A stretch of DNA of 64,000 nucleotides from Bacteroidota bacterium (GCA_023416995.1 JAEZGI010000077.1:124001-188000), one strand, 5' to 3'; counted from the first letter of the stretch, positions 26,171-35,311 are shown. The notes: a model not told the origin generated them from the letters alone. A program made the numbers and translations.

Positions 26171-27535
26171 ATGCATCATTACGACCTCTCAAGACGAAGA
26201 TTCATTAAAGGCGCAACAGCATCCCTTGCACTGGCTACGCTTGACGCCAGCGGGATGAATATATTTAACGCAGAAAAAGTATATAACGTTGCACTGATCG
26301 GTACCGGCTGGTATGGCAAAAGTGATTTATTCCGCCTGATCCAGGTTTCGCCGGTAAACGTGGTTGCTTTGTGCGACGTCGACAAAAATCTGTTGAACGA
26401 AGCGGGAAAGCTTGTTGCTCAACGACAAAAATCTGGTAAGATACCTAAGCTATACGGCGACTACCGCAAAATGCTTTCTGAAAATAAACTTGATATCGTA
26501 TTGATTGGCACACCGGATCACTGGCATGCACTGCTGGCTATTGAGTCCATGAAAGCCGGCGCTCATGTTTATGTTCAGAAGCCAGTCAGCGTTGATGTAT
26601 TGGAAGGTGAAGCAATGGTTGCCGCGGCGCGCAGGTATAATAAGGTAGTGCAGGTAGGTACACAGCGCAGAAGTACGCCTCACCTGATCGATGCCAAAAG
26701 AAATGTGGTAGATAAGGGTTTGCTTGGGAAGGTATCGCATGTGGAAATGTGTTGTTATTATCATATGCGCAATAATGGCAATCCGGCTGTTCAACCCGTA
26801 CCGGATTTTATTGATTATGAAATGTGGACCGGTCCCGCACCTTTAAGACCTTACGATGGCATACCACATGTGAGATGGTGGCGCACTTTTCGTGAATACG
26901 GAAACGGCGTGACCGGTGACATGTGTGTGCACATGTTGGACACTGCCAGGTGGATGCTCAATCTCGGATGGCCTAAAAAGATCAGTTCTACCGGTGGTAT
27001 CTATGTACAAAAGGAGGGTAAATCAAACATTTCGGATACACAAACTGCAGTTTTTGAGTACGATGATCTCAACTGTGTCTGGCAACATAGAACCTGGGGT
27101 ACACCAGCTGATCCGGAGTATCCCTGGGCCGTAAAATTTTATGGAGATAAAGGCACTTTATCGGCCAGTACAATGAAATATGATTTCGTGCCTGTGGGCA
27201 AAGGAGAAAAAATTCACCGGGATGTGGTGTTTGAAAAAGAGAAATTTCCCGAGGATGTCAATGAACCTCAGATCGAGATGAACGCAGCGCCTGCCACCCG
27301 ATTACATATGCTAGATTTTATTGCGGCAATAGAAAGAAAGAGCCGTCCCGTAGCAGATATCGAAGAAGGGCATATCTCAACGGCAAGTTGCATTTTAGCC
27401 AATCTGTCAATGGATCTTGGCAGGGCACTGGTATATGATCCGATTTCAAAAACCGTTAAAGGGGATGCAGAAGCCACCGGCTTATTGAAGCGAAAATACC
27501 GCGGCGCCTGGAAACATCCGGCCGGGGAGGTCTGA
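26171..27535 (+). CDS. Gfo/Idh/MocA-family oxidoreductase, Tat-exported
   Basis: 454 residues from the ATG at 26171. The N-terminus MHHYDLSRRRFIKGATASLA is a standard Tat signal (SRRRFIK). The Rossmann motif is VALIGTGWYGKSDLF and the catalytic lysine is in VYVQKPVSVDV. YVQKP rather than YCEKP is common in these Bacteroidota periplasmic members. The C-terminal part contains GDMCVHMLDTARWML and WAVKFYGDKGTLSAS. It is longer than the neighbour at 24582 and not a recent copy. Its stop lies 5 bases from that of the converging SMP-30-like gene. Confidence 0.92.
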   Translation: MHHYDLSRRRFIKGATASLALATLDASGMNIFNAEKVYNVALIGTGWYGKSDLFRLIQVSPVNVVALCDVDKNLLNEAGKLVAQRQKSGKIPKLYGDYRKMLSENKLDIVLIGTPDHWHALLAIESMKAGAHVYVQKPVSVDVLEGEAMVAAARRYNKVVQVGTQRRSTPHLIDAKRNVVDKGLLGKVSHVEMCCYYHMRNNGNPAVQPVPDFIDYEMWTGPAPLRPYDGIPHVRWWRTFREYGNGVTGDMCVHMLDTARWMLNLGWPKKISSTGGIYVQKEGKSNISDTQTAVFEYDDLNCVWQHRTWGTPADPEYPWAVKFYGDKGTLSASTMKYDFVPVGKGEKIHRDVVFEKEKFPEDVNEPQIEMNAAPATRLHMLDFIAAIERKSRPVADIEEGHISTASCILANLSMDLGRALVYDPISKTVKGDAEATGLLKRKYRGAWKHPAGEV

Positions 27536-27540
27536 ATTTA

Positions 27541-28491
27541 TTAGTAACGCGCACCGCGTACCCTCATATTCAAAGTATATATTGCTTTGGATGCTGTGAT
27601 AAATAACATGTCCCGGTTTTTACCGCCAAAACAAAGATTTGCGGTCCAACCTTCCGGTACATTAATATGCGAAATTTTTTCACCCGAAGGATTAAACACA
27701 GTTATACCCCTGCCTGTGAGATAAAGATTGCCCTGTTCATCCAGGGTTAAACCATCGGAACCTAATGAAGTAAACAATTGGCGGTTAGCGAGGGTACCCT
27801 TGCCGGTTATCTCGAAACGATAAGTCTTGTTGTCGCCGATATCAGCGATATACAGGTACTTGCCATCAGGTGTACCGATGATACCGTTGGGTTTTCTTAT
27901 TGTGGAATCAACAAGCGTAACGTTTTTGGTTCGTGCGTTATAATAATAAACATTTTCGCCTGGAATGTCAGGCCCCGCATGTACCCAATACGGCCTTTTG
28001 TACAGCGGGTCGGTAAAATATATGCCGCCACTTGCGTCGATCCATAAATCGTTGGGCCCGTTCAGGCGGTATCCATTAACCTTTCCAACTATTTGTTCCA
28101 TACTTTTTTTACTGTCGATCCGGATAATTTCGTTGTTGGCATCGGCGCAGGAAATAAGATTGCCTTTGCGATCCATAGCGAGTCCGTTAGATCTTCCGGC
28201 ACCCCGCATAAATAACATGAGCCTGCCTTTTGTATCATATTTCCAGATGTTATCATTGGGCTGATCGGTAAAGTATACATTGCCTTTTTTGTCTGCAACA
28301 GGACCCTCGGTAAAACTAAACTGGTCACTGATTTTGATAAGTTTTGCGCCAGGCGCGATAAGATCAACGGAATCAGCAGGCGATTTAGCAGGTTGTGTTC
28401 CCAGCTTATCGTTTATTCGTGACTGTGACGGCGAACCGGGAAAATTGAACAGCAATGGTAAAAACTGCAGGTACAAGAATATCTGAAACAT
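27541..28491 (-). CDS. SMP-30/gluconolactonase-family protein, secreted
   Basis: 316 residues from the ATG at 28491, which gives a hydrophobic signal peptide (MFQIFLYLQFLPLLFNFPG). The six-bladed propeller features FSFTEGPVADKKGNVYFTDQ, SNGLAMDRKGNLISCADANN, RLNGPNDLWIDASGGIYFTD and KPNGIIGTPDGKYLYIAD are typical. In this family glutamate, asparagine and aspartate at these positions bind the metal. Relatives hydrolyse sugar lactones such as gluconolactone. It diverges from the GH43 gene; a shared 8-base inverted repeat lies between them. Confidence 0.92.
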   Translation of the reverse strand: MFQIFLYLQFLPLLFNFPGSPSQSRINDKLGTQPAKSPADSVDLIAPGAKLIKISDQFSFTEGPVADKKGNVYFTDQPNDNIWKYDTKGRLMLFMRGAGRSNGLAMDRKGNLISCADANNEIIRIDSKKSMEQIVGKVNGYRLNGPNDLWIDASGGIYFTDPLYKRPYWVHAGPDIPGENVYYYNARTKNVTLVDSTIRKPNGIIGTPDGKYLYIADIGDNKTYRFEITGKGTLANRQLFTSLGSDGLTLDEQGNLYLTGRGITVFNPSGEKISHINVPEGWTANLCFGGKNRDMLFITASKAIYTLNMRVRGARY

Positions 28492-28559
28492 AACACAGAT
28501 CGTTTGCTGCAAACTAATACTTTACTTTGAAATTGTTAAAAACACTTGAATTTACATTC

Positions 28560-28597
28560 GACCAAAAAATCCCTTAATCAAAATCATTATTTTGGTC
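28560..28597. promoter_or_regulatory. Inverted repeat between the lactonase-like and GH43 genes
   Basis: GACCAAAA and its exact complement TTTTGGTC are 22 bases apart within the 124-base divergent intergenic region. The spacing of arm centres is about 30 bases, or three helical turns. This could be an operator bound by a dimer, controlling one or both genes. I find no obvious regulator gene beside it, and an 8-base AT-rich repeat could be chance. Confidence 0.3.
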
Positions 28598-28615
28598 AAA
28601 TAAATCTTTAATAAT

Positions 28616-29587
28616 ATGCGTACCTTCTTCCTCGCAACAGGCATTGCGGTTCTATTGATTTCTTCACAAGCGAAAGCGCAGGACAGGAACGACACTACTA
28701 ATGCGCCGACTGCGATTTTGACCGGGCTTTATGCGGATCCACATATTGCACAAATTGGTAAAAAGTTTTACATCTACCCAACCACTGATGGAAGTACAGG
28801 ATGGAACTCGATTTCCTTCTCAGTATGGTCATCTTCTGATCTTCAGTATTGGACCAACGAAGGCGAAGTGTTTAACGTGGCAAGAGATCTTACCTGGGCA
28901 AAAACCAAAGCCTGGGCACCTGCAATCGCGGTGAAAAATGGTAAGTATTATTTTTATTTTTCTGCCGATGGAAACATTGGGGTTGCGGTAGGGGATCAGC
29001 CGCGCGGTCCTTTCAAGGATGCACTCGGCAAACCGCTTGTTGCGAAAGGCCAGTTGCCCGGACAGATGATCGATCCTATGGTTTTTACGGATGACGATGG
29101 GCAGTCATATCTCTATTTTGGCCAGGGAAATTGTAATGTTGTCCGGTTGAACGATGATATGATTTCATATGACAGTCTTGCGATCAAATCTTTCAAACCG
29201 CTGGGTTATAACGAAGGCGCATTTATGTTGAAACGCCAGGGAAAGTATTACCTGATGTGGTCCGAAAACGATACCCGCGACCCGCGTTATTGTGTTGCTT
29301 ATGCCACTGCTGACAACCCGCTGGGCCCCTTTACAAAGGCCTCAGGGCTGCCCATCCTGAAAGCAAAAGGGGTGGTGCGTGCCGCAGGACATCATTCAGT
29401 GGTGCAGATTCCTGGTAAAGATGAATGGTACATCGCATATCACCGCTTTAAGATACCAGGGGGAAATGGTTATAACCGCGAAACCTGCTTATCGCCGTTG
29501 CGTTTCGATGAAGCTGGCAATATTCTTCCGGTAAACGTTTTTGAAAAGGTAAAAGCGGTTAAGATTAAATCATCACAGTTGAAATGA
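28616..29587 (+). CDS. Glycoside hydrolase family 43, secreted
   Basis: 323 residues with a cleavable signal (MRTFFLATGIAVLLISSQAK, then AQD). The five-bladed propeller shows the usual acid trio: YADPHIAQIGKKFYIYP at the start (general-base Asp), MIDPMVFTDDDG in the middle, and NEGAFMLKRQGKYYLMWSE with the likely general-acid glutamate. Relatives cleave arabinans or xylans from plant cell walls. The subfamily cannot be set by eye. The gene is single and not inside a SusC/D operon. Its stop directly abuts that of the converging response regulator. Confidence 0.93.
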   Translation: MRTFFLATGIAVLLISSQAKAQDRNDTTNAPTAILTGLYADPHIAQIGKKFYIYPTTDGSTGWNSISFSVWSSSDLQYWTNEGEVFNVARDLTWAKTKAWAPAIAVKNGKYYFYFSADGNIGVAVGDQPRGPFKDALGKPLVAKGQLPGQMIDPMVFTDDDGQSYLYFGQGNCNVVRLNDDMISYDSLAIKSFKPLGYNEGAFMLKRQGKYYLMWSENDTRDPRYCVAYATADNPLGPFTKASGLPILKAKGVVRAAGHHSVVQIPGKDEWYIAYHRFKIPGGNGYNRETCLSPLRFDEAGNILPVNVFEKVKAVKIKSSQLK

Positions 29588-30010
29588 TTAGTCGGAATTG
29601 GGATGTTTGCAGATCTTCCAGTACTCAATTATCTGTTTAAACATTTCGGTTAGCTCCTCAACACTATTGGGTTTTATAAAGTAACCCTGTACCATCATAA
29701 GGTATGCGGCAGCCACCGATGCCTGGTTGCTACTTGTTGTCAGAAACACAAAAGGAATACTTTTCATCCGCAGATAATCATTATCCTGGATGCGCTTTTT
29801 GAAATCGATTCCGCTCATCCCGGGGAGATTTATATCTGATATGATAATAAGCGGCTTTTTGGGAGTTGTTTCCAGGAACTTCAACGCGTGTTCAGCATCA
29901 TCAAAAAAGATGATTTCGTTTTCTATTCCAAGCTCCGTCAGCGTACTCACGTAAAACTCGACATCGTCTGAGTCGTCTTCTATGATAATAATTGGTCCTT
30001 TAACACTCAT
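29588..30010 (-). CDS. Single-domain response regulator (Rcp1-like)
   Basis: 140 residues. The receiver domain has the acidic patch IIIEDDSDDVEFYV, the phosphorylated aspartate in IIISDINLPGMSG and the lysine in GYFIKPNSVEEL. The extended loop FFDDAEHALKFLE and length fit the Rcp1-type receivers that partner phytochrome-like kinases, which need no output domain. No kinase is adjacent. The gene is monocistronic, its stop abutting that of GH43. Confidence 0.9.
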   Translation of the reverse strand: MSVKGPIIIIEDDSDDVEFYVSTLTELGIENEIIFFDDAEHALKFLETTPKKPLIIISDINLPGMSGIDFKKRIQDNDYLRMKSIPFVFLTTSSNQASVAAAYLMMVQGYFIKPNSVEELTEMFKQIIEYWKICKHPNSD

Positions 30011-30100
30011 CGGTTCAATTTTGATGGCAGCAGGTCATCCGCCCATCTAAAGTAAATGTTTCAAACCAAACCTGTAGTTTGTTTTTTTGCCCGGTTACGG

Positions 30101-30135
30101 ACAAAAAAAAAGGATCAGCCATTTCGCTGATCCTT
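30101..30135 (-). terminator. Rho-independent terminator for the leftward small membrane-protein gene
   Basis: A perfect 10-base stem (AAGGATCAGC with GCTGATCCTT) around a six-base loop. On the minus strand it is followed by a run of T (the A run at 30102-30111 on the plus strand). It lies just beyond the stop of the gene at 30153 and would end that transcript. Confidence 0.85.
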
Positions 30136-30152
30136 CCTGGAATAAAATGATG

Positions 30153-30386
30153 TTATAAACCTTTGCTGATCCCCAGCGCCTTATTAGCCGGACAAAAGCC
30201 GGAAACGGCCCGCAATACCAGTGTGGCCCCGGTTCCGATCTTAACCCACTTTGCTATACCACTTGATTTTTTATCTTTTAAAGCCAACCCTATCAATGCC
30301 ACGCCACTAACAGCGGAAATAATTCGACCCGACTTAGTTGTGTTCACATACTGGTTATTTGCCAGCAAATCCATTATTGCATTCAT
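30153..30386 (-). CDS. Small membrane protein, DUF2892/YgaP-type
   Basis: 77 residues from the ATG at 30386 (MNAIMDLLANNQYVN); an ATG-like start at 30416 would add ten residues. Two hydrophobic segments, GRIISAVSGVALIGLAL and KIGTGATLVLRAVSGF, frame a basic loop, and the C-terminal GFCPANKALGI fits the FCP-like end of DUF2892 proteins. Function is unknown. It ends at a strong terminator and diverges from pta. Confidence 0.78.
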   Translation of the reverse strand: MNAIMDLLANNQYVNTTKSGRIISAVSGVALIGLALKDKKSSGIAKWVKIGTGATLVLRAVSGFCPANKALGISKGL

Positions 30387-30535
30387 GATAAAAATTTTTT
30401 TGTCATTTAATACCATACCATAGCAATTGTCGTGCGCATGGTGTACAATGCAATTGTGTAGAAACCTGAGGAATCATGTACCATGCAGGCGATTTGTGCT
30501 GTTGTTAATCCGCCGGATATTTAAAAACATCGCAA

Positions 30536-30543
30536 TACCTTTG
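30536..30543 (+). promoter_or_regulatory. Bacteroidota -7-type promoter element of pta
   Basis: TACCTTTG fits the Bacteroidota -7 consensus TAnnTTTG exactly and is followed directly by GCA, as in many promoters of the group. It lies 45 bases before the pta start. I do not find a good TTTG -33 box at the ideal 19-21 base distance, so the call stays moderate. Confidence 0.4.
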
Positions 30544-30587
30544 CACCCGGACAGCCTGTACGGCAGACAACTTCAAATTGGCGGATC

Positions 30588-32672
30588 ATGACAAAGAGTA
30601 TCTACATCACATCTATTGAGCCGTTCACCGGCAAATCTGTTATTGCACTTGGCCTGGTAAACATGATTCTTGCCCAGACAAAAAAAGTCGGCTATTTCAA
30701 ACCCGTTATTTCGGCTGGAAAACCGGGGCAAAGAGAACTGCATATAGACACCATTCTTGATCATTTCCAGTTGCCCATTCCCTATGAAGATACTTATGCT
30801 TTTACCCGTCAGCAGATGCTGGATCGTGATAGGAAGGAACTGATCGGAACCATTATCGACAAATATAAAAAGTTAGAAGACGAATACGATTTCACCATTA
30901 TCGAAGGAAGTGATTTTTTGGGAGAAGGCACGGCGTTTGAGTTCGAATCAAATATTTCTATTGCCAGGAATCTTGGTGCACCGGTGTTACTTGTACTGAC
31001 CGGTGAAAATAAAACCACCGCACAGATTGTTACTTCAGCACTTAATGTGCTTAACAATTTTACTTCGCGGGAAGTTCAGGTGATAGGGGTAATAGCCAAC
31101 AGGGTACATCCCGCCCAGGTTGAAGATGTGCGAGCCTTATTGAGAAACCAGCTTAACAGCGATATCCTGGTTGCTGTGATCCCTTATGAGAAAAGTCTCC
31201 GCAGCCCTTCAATGAAAGAGATCAGGGATACCCTGGATGCAAAAATAATTTTTGGTGAGGAACTGCTTTCGAACCAGGTCGATAACTTTGTGACTGGTGC
31301 AATGATGTTGCCCAGCTTTCTGAATTTTATCCGGGAGAATTGTCTTATTATAACGCCCGGTGACCGTGGTGATATGATCCTGGGAGCCTTGCAGGCTAAT
31401 CTTTCTACCAACTACCCCAAGGTTGCAGGTATGGTACTCACAGCCGGCATAGAGCCCGAACCTTCAGTGCTGCGGTTGATTGAGGGCCTTCAAACTGTAA
31501 TACCAATTGTCGCCGTGAACAAAGGCACTTTTGAAACCACTACAGCTATTGGCGCTATTCATTCGCGTATCAGTGCCGACAATAAACAGAAGATCACCCT
31601 TGCTATTGACACCTTTGAAAAATATGTGGATATTCAGACGCTTCAAAACCGGCTTATCAGTTTCAACCATGAAGGAATAACGCCACACATGTTCCAGTAT
31701 CAACTGGTAAAATGGGCGCGACGCCAGAAAAAGCATATCGTGTTACCCGAAGGCAATGATGACCGCATATTAAAGGCTGCTGCACGGTTGATTGCGCAGG
31801 AAGTTGTTGACATAACCCTGTTGGGCAATTCAACCGAAATTGCCACTTCGCTGAAACGGCTTGGATTAAACCTTGATATCAGCCAGCTCAATATCATAGA
31901 TCCGGCCACCTCAGACTTGTATAACGGGTATGTTGAAACGCTTTACGAACTGCGCAAACATAAAAATGTGAACCAGGAAATGGCGAGAGATCTCATGACT
32001 GATGTTTCCTATTTCGGCAGCATGATGGTTTATAAGGGGCAGGCAGATGGCATGGTGTCCGGCGCAGCTCATACAACACAACATACCATACGTCCGGCTT
32101 TACAATTCATCAAAACAAAACCGGGAGTATCTATCGTTTCATCTGTATTTTTTATGTGCTTACCAGACAGGGTCGCCGTGTTTGGAGATTGTGCTGTTAA
32201 CCCGAATCCTACTGCCGGCGAACTCGCGGAGATTGCCATTTCTTCAGCCGACAGCAGTGCGAAGTTTGGAATTGAACCCCGGATCGCTATGTTATCTTAC
32301 AGTTCGGGCAGCTCGGGTGAAGGAGAAGATGTGGAGCGGGTGCGCATTGCAACCAGTATTGTAAGAGAAAAAAGGCCGGACCTGAAAGTTGAAGGGCCAA
32401 TTCAATATGATGCGGCTGTCGACCCCCAGGTTGGAAATCAGAAAATGCCCGGTTCCCCGGTGGCCGGCAAAGCCAGCGTACTGATATTCCCTGATCTCAA
32501 CACCGGAAACAATACGTACAAAGCGGTGCAACGGGAAACAGGAGCGTTGGCAATAGGCCCGATGCTACAGGGTTTAAACAAGCCGATCAACGATCTGAGC
32601 CGCGGGTGTACCGTGGATGATATTTTCAATACAGTGGTAATTACTGCGATCCAGGCGCAGGACAGTTTTTAA
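30588..32672 (+). CDS. pta: Phosphate acetyltransferase
   Basis: 694 residues, the long form. The N-terminal third is a BioD-like P-loop domain (SIEPFTGKSVIALGLVN), the middle a DRTGG domain (about 215-330), and the catalytic PTA_PTB domain runs from about 370 (HIVLPEGNDDRILKAAARL) to the end. It contains FVVGGA-like substrate loops here seen as GQADGMVSGAAHTTQHTIRP and GNQKMPGSPVAGKASVLIFPDLN. It makes acetyl phosphate from acetyl-CoA, and is followed after 11 bases by ackA, the usual pairing. A TAnnTTTG promoter lies upstream. Confidence 0.97.
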   Translation: MTKSIYITSIEPFTGKSVIALGLVNMILAQTKKVGYFKPVISAGKPGQRELHIDTILDHFQLPIPYEDTYAFTRQQMLDRDRKELIGTIIDKYKKLEDEYDFTIIEGSDFLGEGTAFEFESNISIARNLGAPVLLVLTGENKTTAQIVTSALNVLNNFTSREVQVIGVIANRVHPAQVEDVRALLRNQLNSDILVAVIPYEKSLRSPSMKEIRDTLDAKIIFGEELLSNQVDNFVTGAMMLPSFLNFIRENCLIITPGDRGDMILGALQANLSTNYPKVAGMVLTAGIEPEPSVLRLIEGLQTVIPIVAVNKGTFETTTAIGAIHSRISADNKQKITLAIDTFEKYVDIQTLQNRLISFNHEGITPHMFQYQLVKWARRQKKHIVLPEGNDDRILKAAARLIAQEVVDITLLGNSTEIATSLKRLGLNLDISQLNIIDPATSDLYNGYVETLYELRKHKNVNQEMARDLMTDVSYFGSMMVYKGQADGMVSGAAHTTQHTIRPALQFIKTKPGVSIVSSVFFMCLPDRVAVFGDCAVNPNPTAGELAEIAISSADSSAKFGIEPRIAMLSYSSGSSGEGEDVERVRIATSIVREKRPDLKVEGPIQYDAAVDPQVGNQKMPGSPVAGKASVLIFPDLNTGNNTYKAVQRETGALAIGPMLQGLNKPINDLSRGCTVDDIFNTVVITAIQAQDSF

Positions 32673-32683
32673 TTCAGGACCTT

Positions 32684-33820
32684 ATGAAGATTTTTGTCAT
32701 TAACGCAGGCAGCAGTTCGATAAAATACCAGCTTTTTGATATGCCTGCTACGAGCCCGGTTTGTACCGGCCAGGTAGAAAATATCGGTGGAGCAGGAACC
32801 GCAAGTCATCATGATGCAATGGAGCAGATACTGGCAGAACTATCGCATCCGGAACGTGGTTGCATCGGGTCCGCCGATGAGATTGAGGTGGTGGGTCACC
32901 GCATCGTACATGGGGGCGAAGCGTTCTCAGCAGCTACAATCATCGATGAGCCTGCGCGTGAAAAAATTCAATCTTTATTCAAGCTTGCGCCGTTACATAA
33001 TCCTGTTAACTATCTGTGTTTAACGCTCGCAGAAGAAAAGTTTCCTGCCGCGCGCCATATTGCCATTTTCGATACAGCTTTTCATACGACCCTGCCACCT
33101 GAAGCGTATCGTTATGCAATACCCGTTCATCTTTATAAAGACGAAAAGATCAGGGTATACGGTTTTCATGGTACGAGTCACAAATACGTCAGCGAAGCGG
33201 CATCAAAATATTTAGGGTCTGTGCCTGAGCGTTTGATAAGTATCCATCTTGGTAACGGCAGCAGCATAACAGCTATCAGAAATGGTAAGTCTATAGATAC
33301 AAGTATGGGTTTTGGACCGCTTGCAGGGCTGATAATGGGAACAAGATCAGGTGATATCGATGGCTCTGTTATCTTCCATTTGGCCGAAAAGGTTGGGAAA
33401 AGTATTGATGAGATCAGAACGTTGCTTAACCGCGACTCAGGGATGAAAGCGCTCGGAGGCAGCAATGATATGCGGGTGTTGAATCAGAAAGCAGAAGGTG
33501 GCGATGTGGAAGCACAACTGGCACTTTTGATGTATGCTTATCGGGTAAAAAAATATATTGGCGCTTATGTGGCGGCTATGAATGGGGTAGAGGCGATCAT
33601 TTTTACTGCAGGGATAGGCGAAAACGATGCACTAACACGTGCACGTATATGCGAAAACATGGACTATCTTGGTATCATCATTGATAAAGAAAGAAATCTT
33701 GCATCGGGTAAAGAATTACGCGAGATTCAGCATAATACTTCAAAAGTAAAAATCCTGGTAGTACCAACAAATGAAGAGCTCGAAATTGCACGGCAGTGTT
33801 ACCATCTCGCGCAATCTTGA
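32684..33820 (+). CDS. ackA: Acetate kinase
   Basis: 378 residues, near the short end for the family (about 395-405). It has the phosphate loop FVINAGSSSIKYQLFDM, GFHGTSHKYVS with the essential histidine, HLGNGSSITAIRNGKSIDTSMGF (in part) and GTRSGDID, all intact. The difference in length is spread over loops in the first 120 residues. It turns acetyl phosphate and ADP into acetate and ATP. Placed 11 bases after pta in the same operon. Confidence 0.97.
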   Translation: MKIFVINAGSSSIKYQLFDMPATSPVCTGQVENIGGAGTASHHDAMEQILAELSHPERGCIGSADEIEVVGHRIVHGGEAFSAATIIDEPAREKIQSLFKLAPLHNPVNYLCLTLAEEKFPAARHIAIFDTAFHTTLPPEAYRYAIPVHLYKDEKIRVYGFHGTSHKYVSEAASKYLGSVPERLISIHLGNGSSITAIRNGKSIDTSMGFGPLAGLIMGTRSGDIDGSVIFHLAEKVGKSIDEIRTLLNRDSGMKALGGSNDMRVLNQKAEGGDVEAQLALLMYAYRVKKYIGAYVAAMNGVEAIIFTAGIGENDALTRARICENMDYLGIIIDKERNLASGKELREIQHNTSKVKILVVPTNEELEIARQCYHLAQS

Positions 33821-33853
33821 GCTTTTCATTCGTTGAGCATTAGTGTAACGTGA

Positions 33854-34114
33854 TTATAGCAAGGTTGTTTTAACCAATAAATTGCTGATTTCTTTCTCCA
33901 ATCCATCAGGGAGTGTTGCTGCATCATCATCAAGGGCCCTTAGCGAAACTGTTTCAGAATCCCAGGCATACAGGTGACCCTCGTCACCATTGATTACGAT
34001 GCGATAACGTTTCTCATCATTAAATGTCTCGGGTGTGATACGAACCTGGTAAGGAATATTATCAACAACCAGTTCGAGGTTTTTCGCGGTATTTTTTTGT
34101 GTAGTATCTGGCAT
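33854..34114 (-). CDS. Hypothetical protein
   Basis: 86 residues from the ATG at 34114 (MPDTTQKNTAKNLELVV); the frame is open to 34135. The protein appears as a small all-beta fold (PYQVRITPETF, EKRYRIVINGDEGHLYAWDSE) with a C-terminal helix (GLEKEISNLLVKTTLL). Composition supports a real soluble protein, but I recognise no family. It may be the third gene of the leftward HipA-like/DUF3037 transcript, 48 bases after it. Confidence 0.6.
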   Translation of the reverse strand: MPDTTQKNTAKNLELVVDNIPYQVRITPETFNDEKRYRIVINGDEGHLYAWDSETVSLRALDDDAATLPDGLEKEISNLLVKTTLL

Positions 34115-34161
34115 AATACTGAATTTTTGAACCATACATGGTTAAATAATTATGCCAACGC

Positions 34162-34545
34162 TCAGCCAACGAGCCGGTCGAAAAGCCGGCTTAAGGTGTC
34201 TGCAGGATTAACGCTTAAACCAGGATGAACCTTCGATGTCTGCAGGATTGTGCTGCGTGTTGCAGTTAACCATCTGAAACGTTCTGGTACATCCAGTTTT
34301 GCAATGGGCCCACCTTTTTTGTCGCCTTTGCTTATCAACCCGAGCGAGTTGAGCGACTCTTCTAAACACTGAATGTCTGCCAGCGGATCAAGTGCCCTGA
34401 TCTTATCGGGGTTGAGATGATACCGCACACCAAGATACCGGGTCCTTTTGCAAAACAGGATGATGCCAACGTTCACAAACTCTTCGCGTTCTACCCGCGG
34501 CACCACCCTTATCACTGCATATTCATATAAGTGTGTTTCGTGCAT
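34162..34545 (-). CDS. DUF3037 protein
   Basis: 127 residues from the ATG at 34545. The N-terminus YEYAVIRVVPRVEREEFVNV with GIILFCKRTRYLG immediately following is the DUF3037 signature. The start lies inside the HipA-like gene, overlapping its end by 23 bases; the frame remains open to 34662 but these residues are out of place. DUF3037 proteins are frequent partners of HipA-like kinases in bacterial genomes. Their role is not established; an antitoxin- or regulator-like part is inference. Confidence 0.9.
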   Translation of the reverse strand: MHETHLYEYAVIRVVPRVEREEFVNVGIILFCKRTRYLGVRYHLNPDKIRALDPLADIQCLEESLNSLGLISKGDKKGGPIAKLDVPERFRWLTATRSTILQTSKVHPGLSVNPADTLSRLFDRLVG

Positions 34546-35311
34546 CCTGTGCTTCTTTAAGAAATATTTCTGAGTGAGCGATCCTGGTGTTGAGGAACTG
34601 TCTGTACACTTCCCGCATGGCTTCGGGCGATTGATCCGGTTCGGCAGCTGAAAGCCAGTCATCCGGGATAAGTTGCACGATATCTGAAATGGTTGCCGAA
34701 GTGATTTTCTCTTTCATTTGTTTGTCTGCCAGTTCAAGTGCTGACGCTTGTGGCAGCAATACGTGATCCTTTACCTGCACAAAAGGTTTTATTGCATGTG
34801 ACTGCCAATTGGTCCACGAATGATGAAAATATAAAGCTGCTCCGTGATCAATGATCCAAAGCTCCTTGTTCCAGAAAAGCATGTTTGTGTTTTTCGCTGT
34901 CCTGTCAACGTTAGTAAGCAGGCAGTCCAGCCATACAATAATGGAAGCAAGCAAGCCATCGATCTTATTTACGACGGGGTCAAAAGAGATGGCGCCGGAT
35001 AGAAAGTGCAAACCTAAATTAAGGCCGACACTAGCCTTAAGCAGATCCTGTATTTCTTCATCGGGCTCTGTTCTGCCAAACGCGCTGTCAAGATTTGCGA
35101 ACACTATTTCAGGAACCCTGAGGCCTGCGGCCCTGACAAGTTCACCTCCAATCAGGTCCGCTATCAGCGCTTTTGTTCCCTGGCCAGCGCCGCGAAACTT
35201 TAGCACATACATAAAACCATCGTCAGCTTCGGCAATTGCAGGCAACGACCCGCCTTCACGCAGCGGCGTGATATACCGTGTAACCATTACCGTTCTTAAT
35301 GACAAACTCAT
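34523..35311 (-). CDS. HipA-like kinase
   Basis: 262 residues, about the C-lobe-plus-short-N-lobe size of the HipA_2 group, without the N-terminal HipA domain. The ATP lysine is in MYVLKFRGAGQG, the catalytic loop is LTNVDRTAKNTNML (DRxxxN) and the metal-binding motif is IIDHGAAL. All catalytic residues appear present, so it should be an active kinase. Target unknown (HipA itself phosphorylates GltX). The 23-base overlap with DUF3037 implies coupled expression. A second ATG at 35287 (MVTRYITPL) is an equally good start. Confidence 0.88.
   Translation of the reverse strand: MSLSLRTVMVTRYITPLREGGSLPAIAEADDGFMYVLKFRGAGQGTKALIADLIGGELVRAAGLRVPEIVFANLDSAFGRTEPDEEIQDLLKASVGLNLGLHFLSGAISFDPVVNKIDGLLASIIVWLDCLLTNVDRTAKNTNMLFWNKELWIIDHGAALYFHHSWTNWQSHAIKPFVQVKDHVLLPQASALELADKQMKEKITSATISDIVQLIPDDWLSAAEPDQSPEAMREVYRQFLNTRIAHSEIFLKEAQDARNTLI

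Noticed and set aside
28580..28600. ATTATTTTGG-like stretches near several starts (e.g. 28587, 63851)
   Set aside because: They resemble the TAnnTTTG box but have one base too few, so I do not call promoters.
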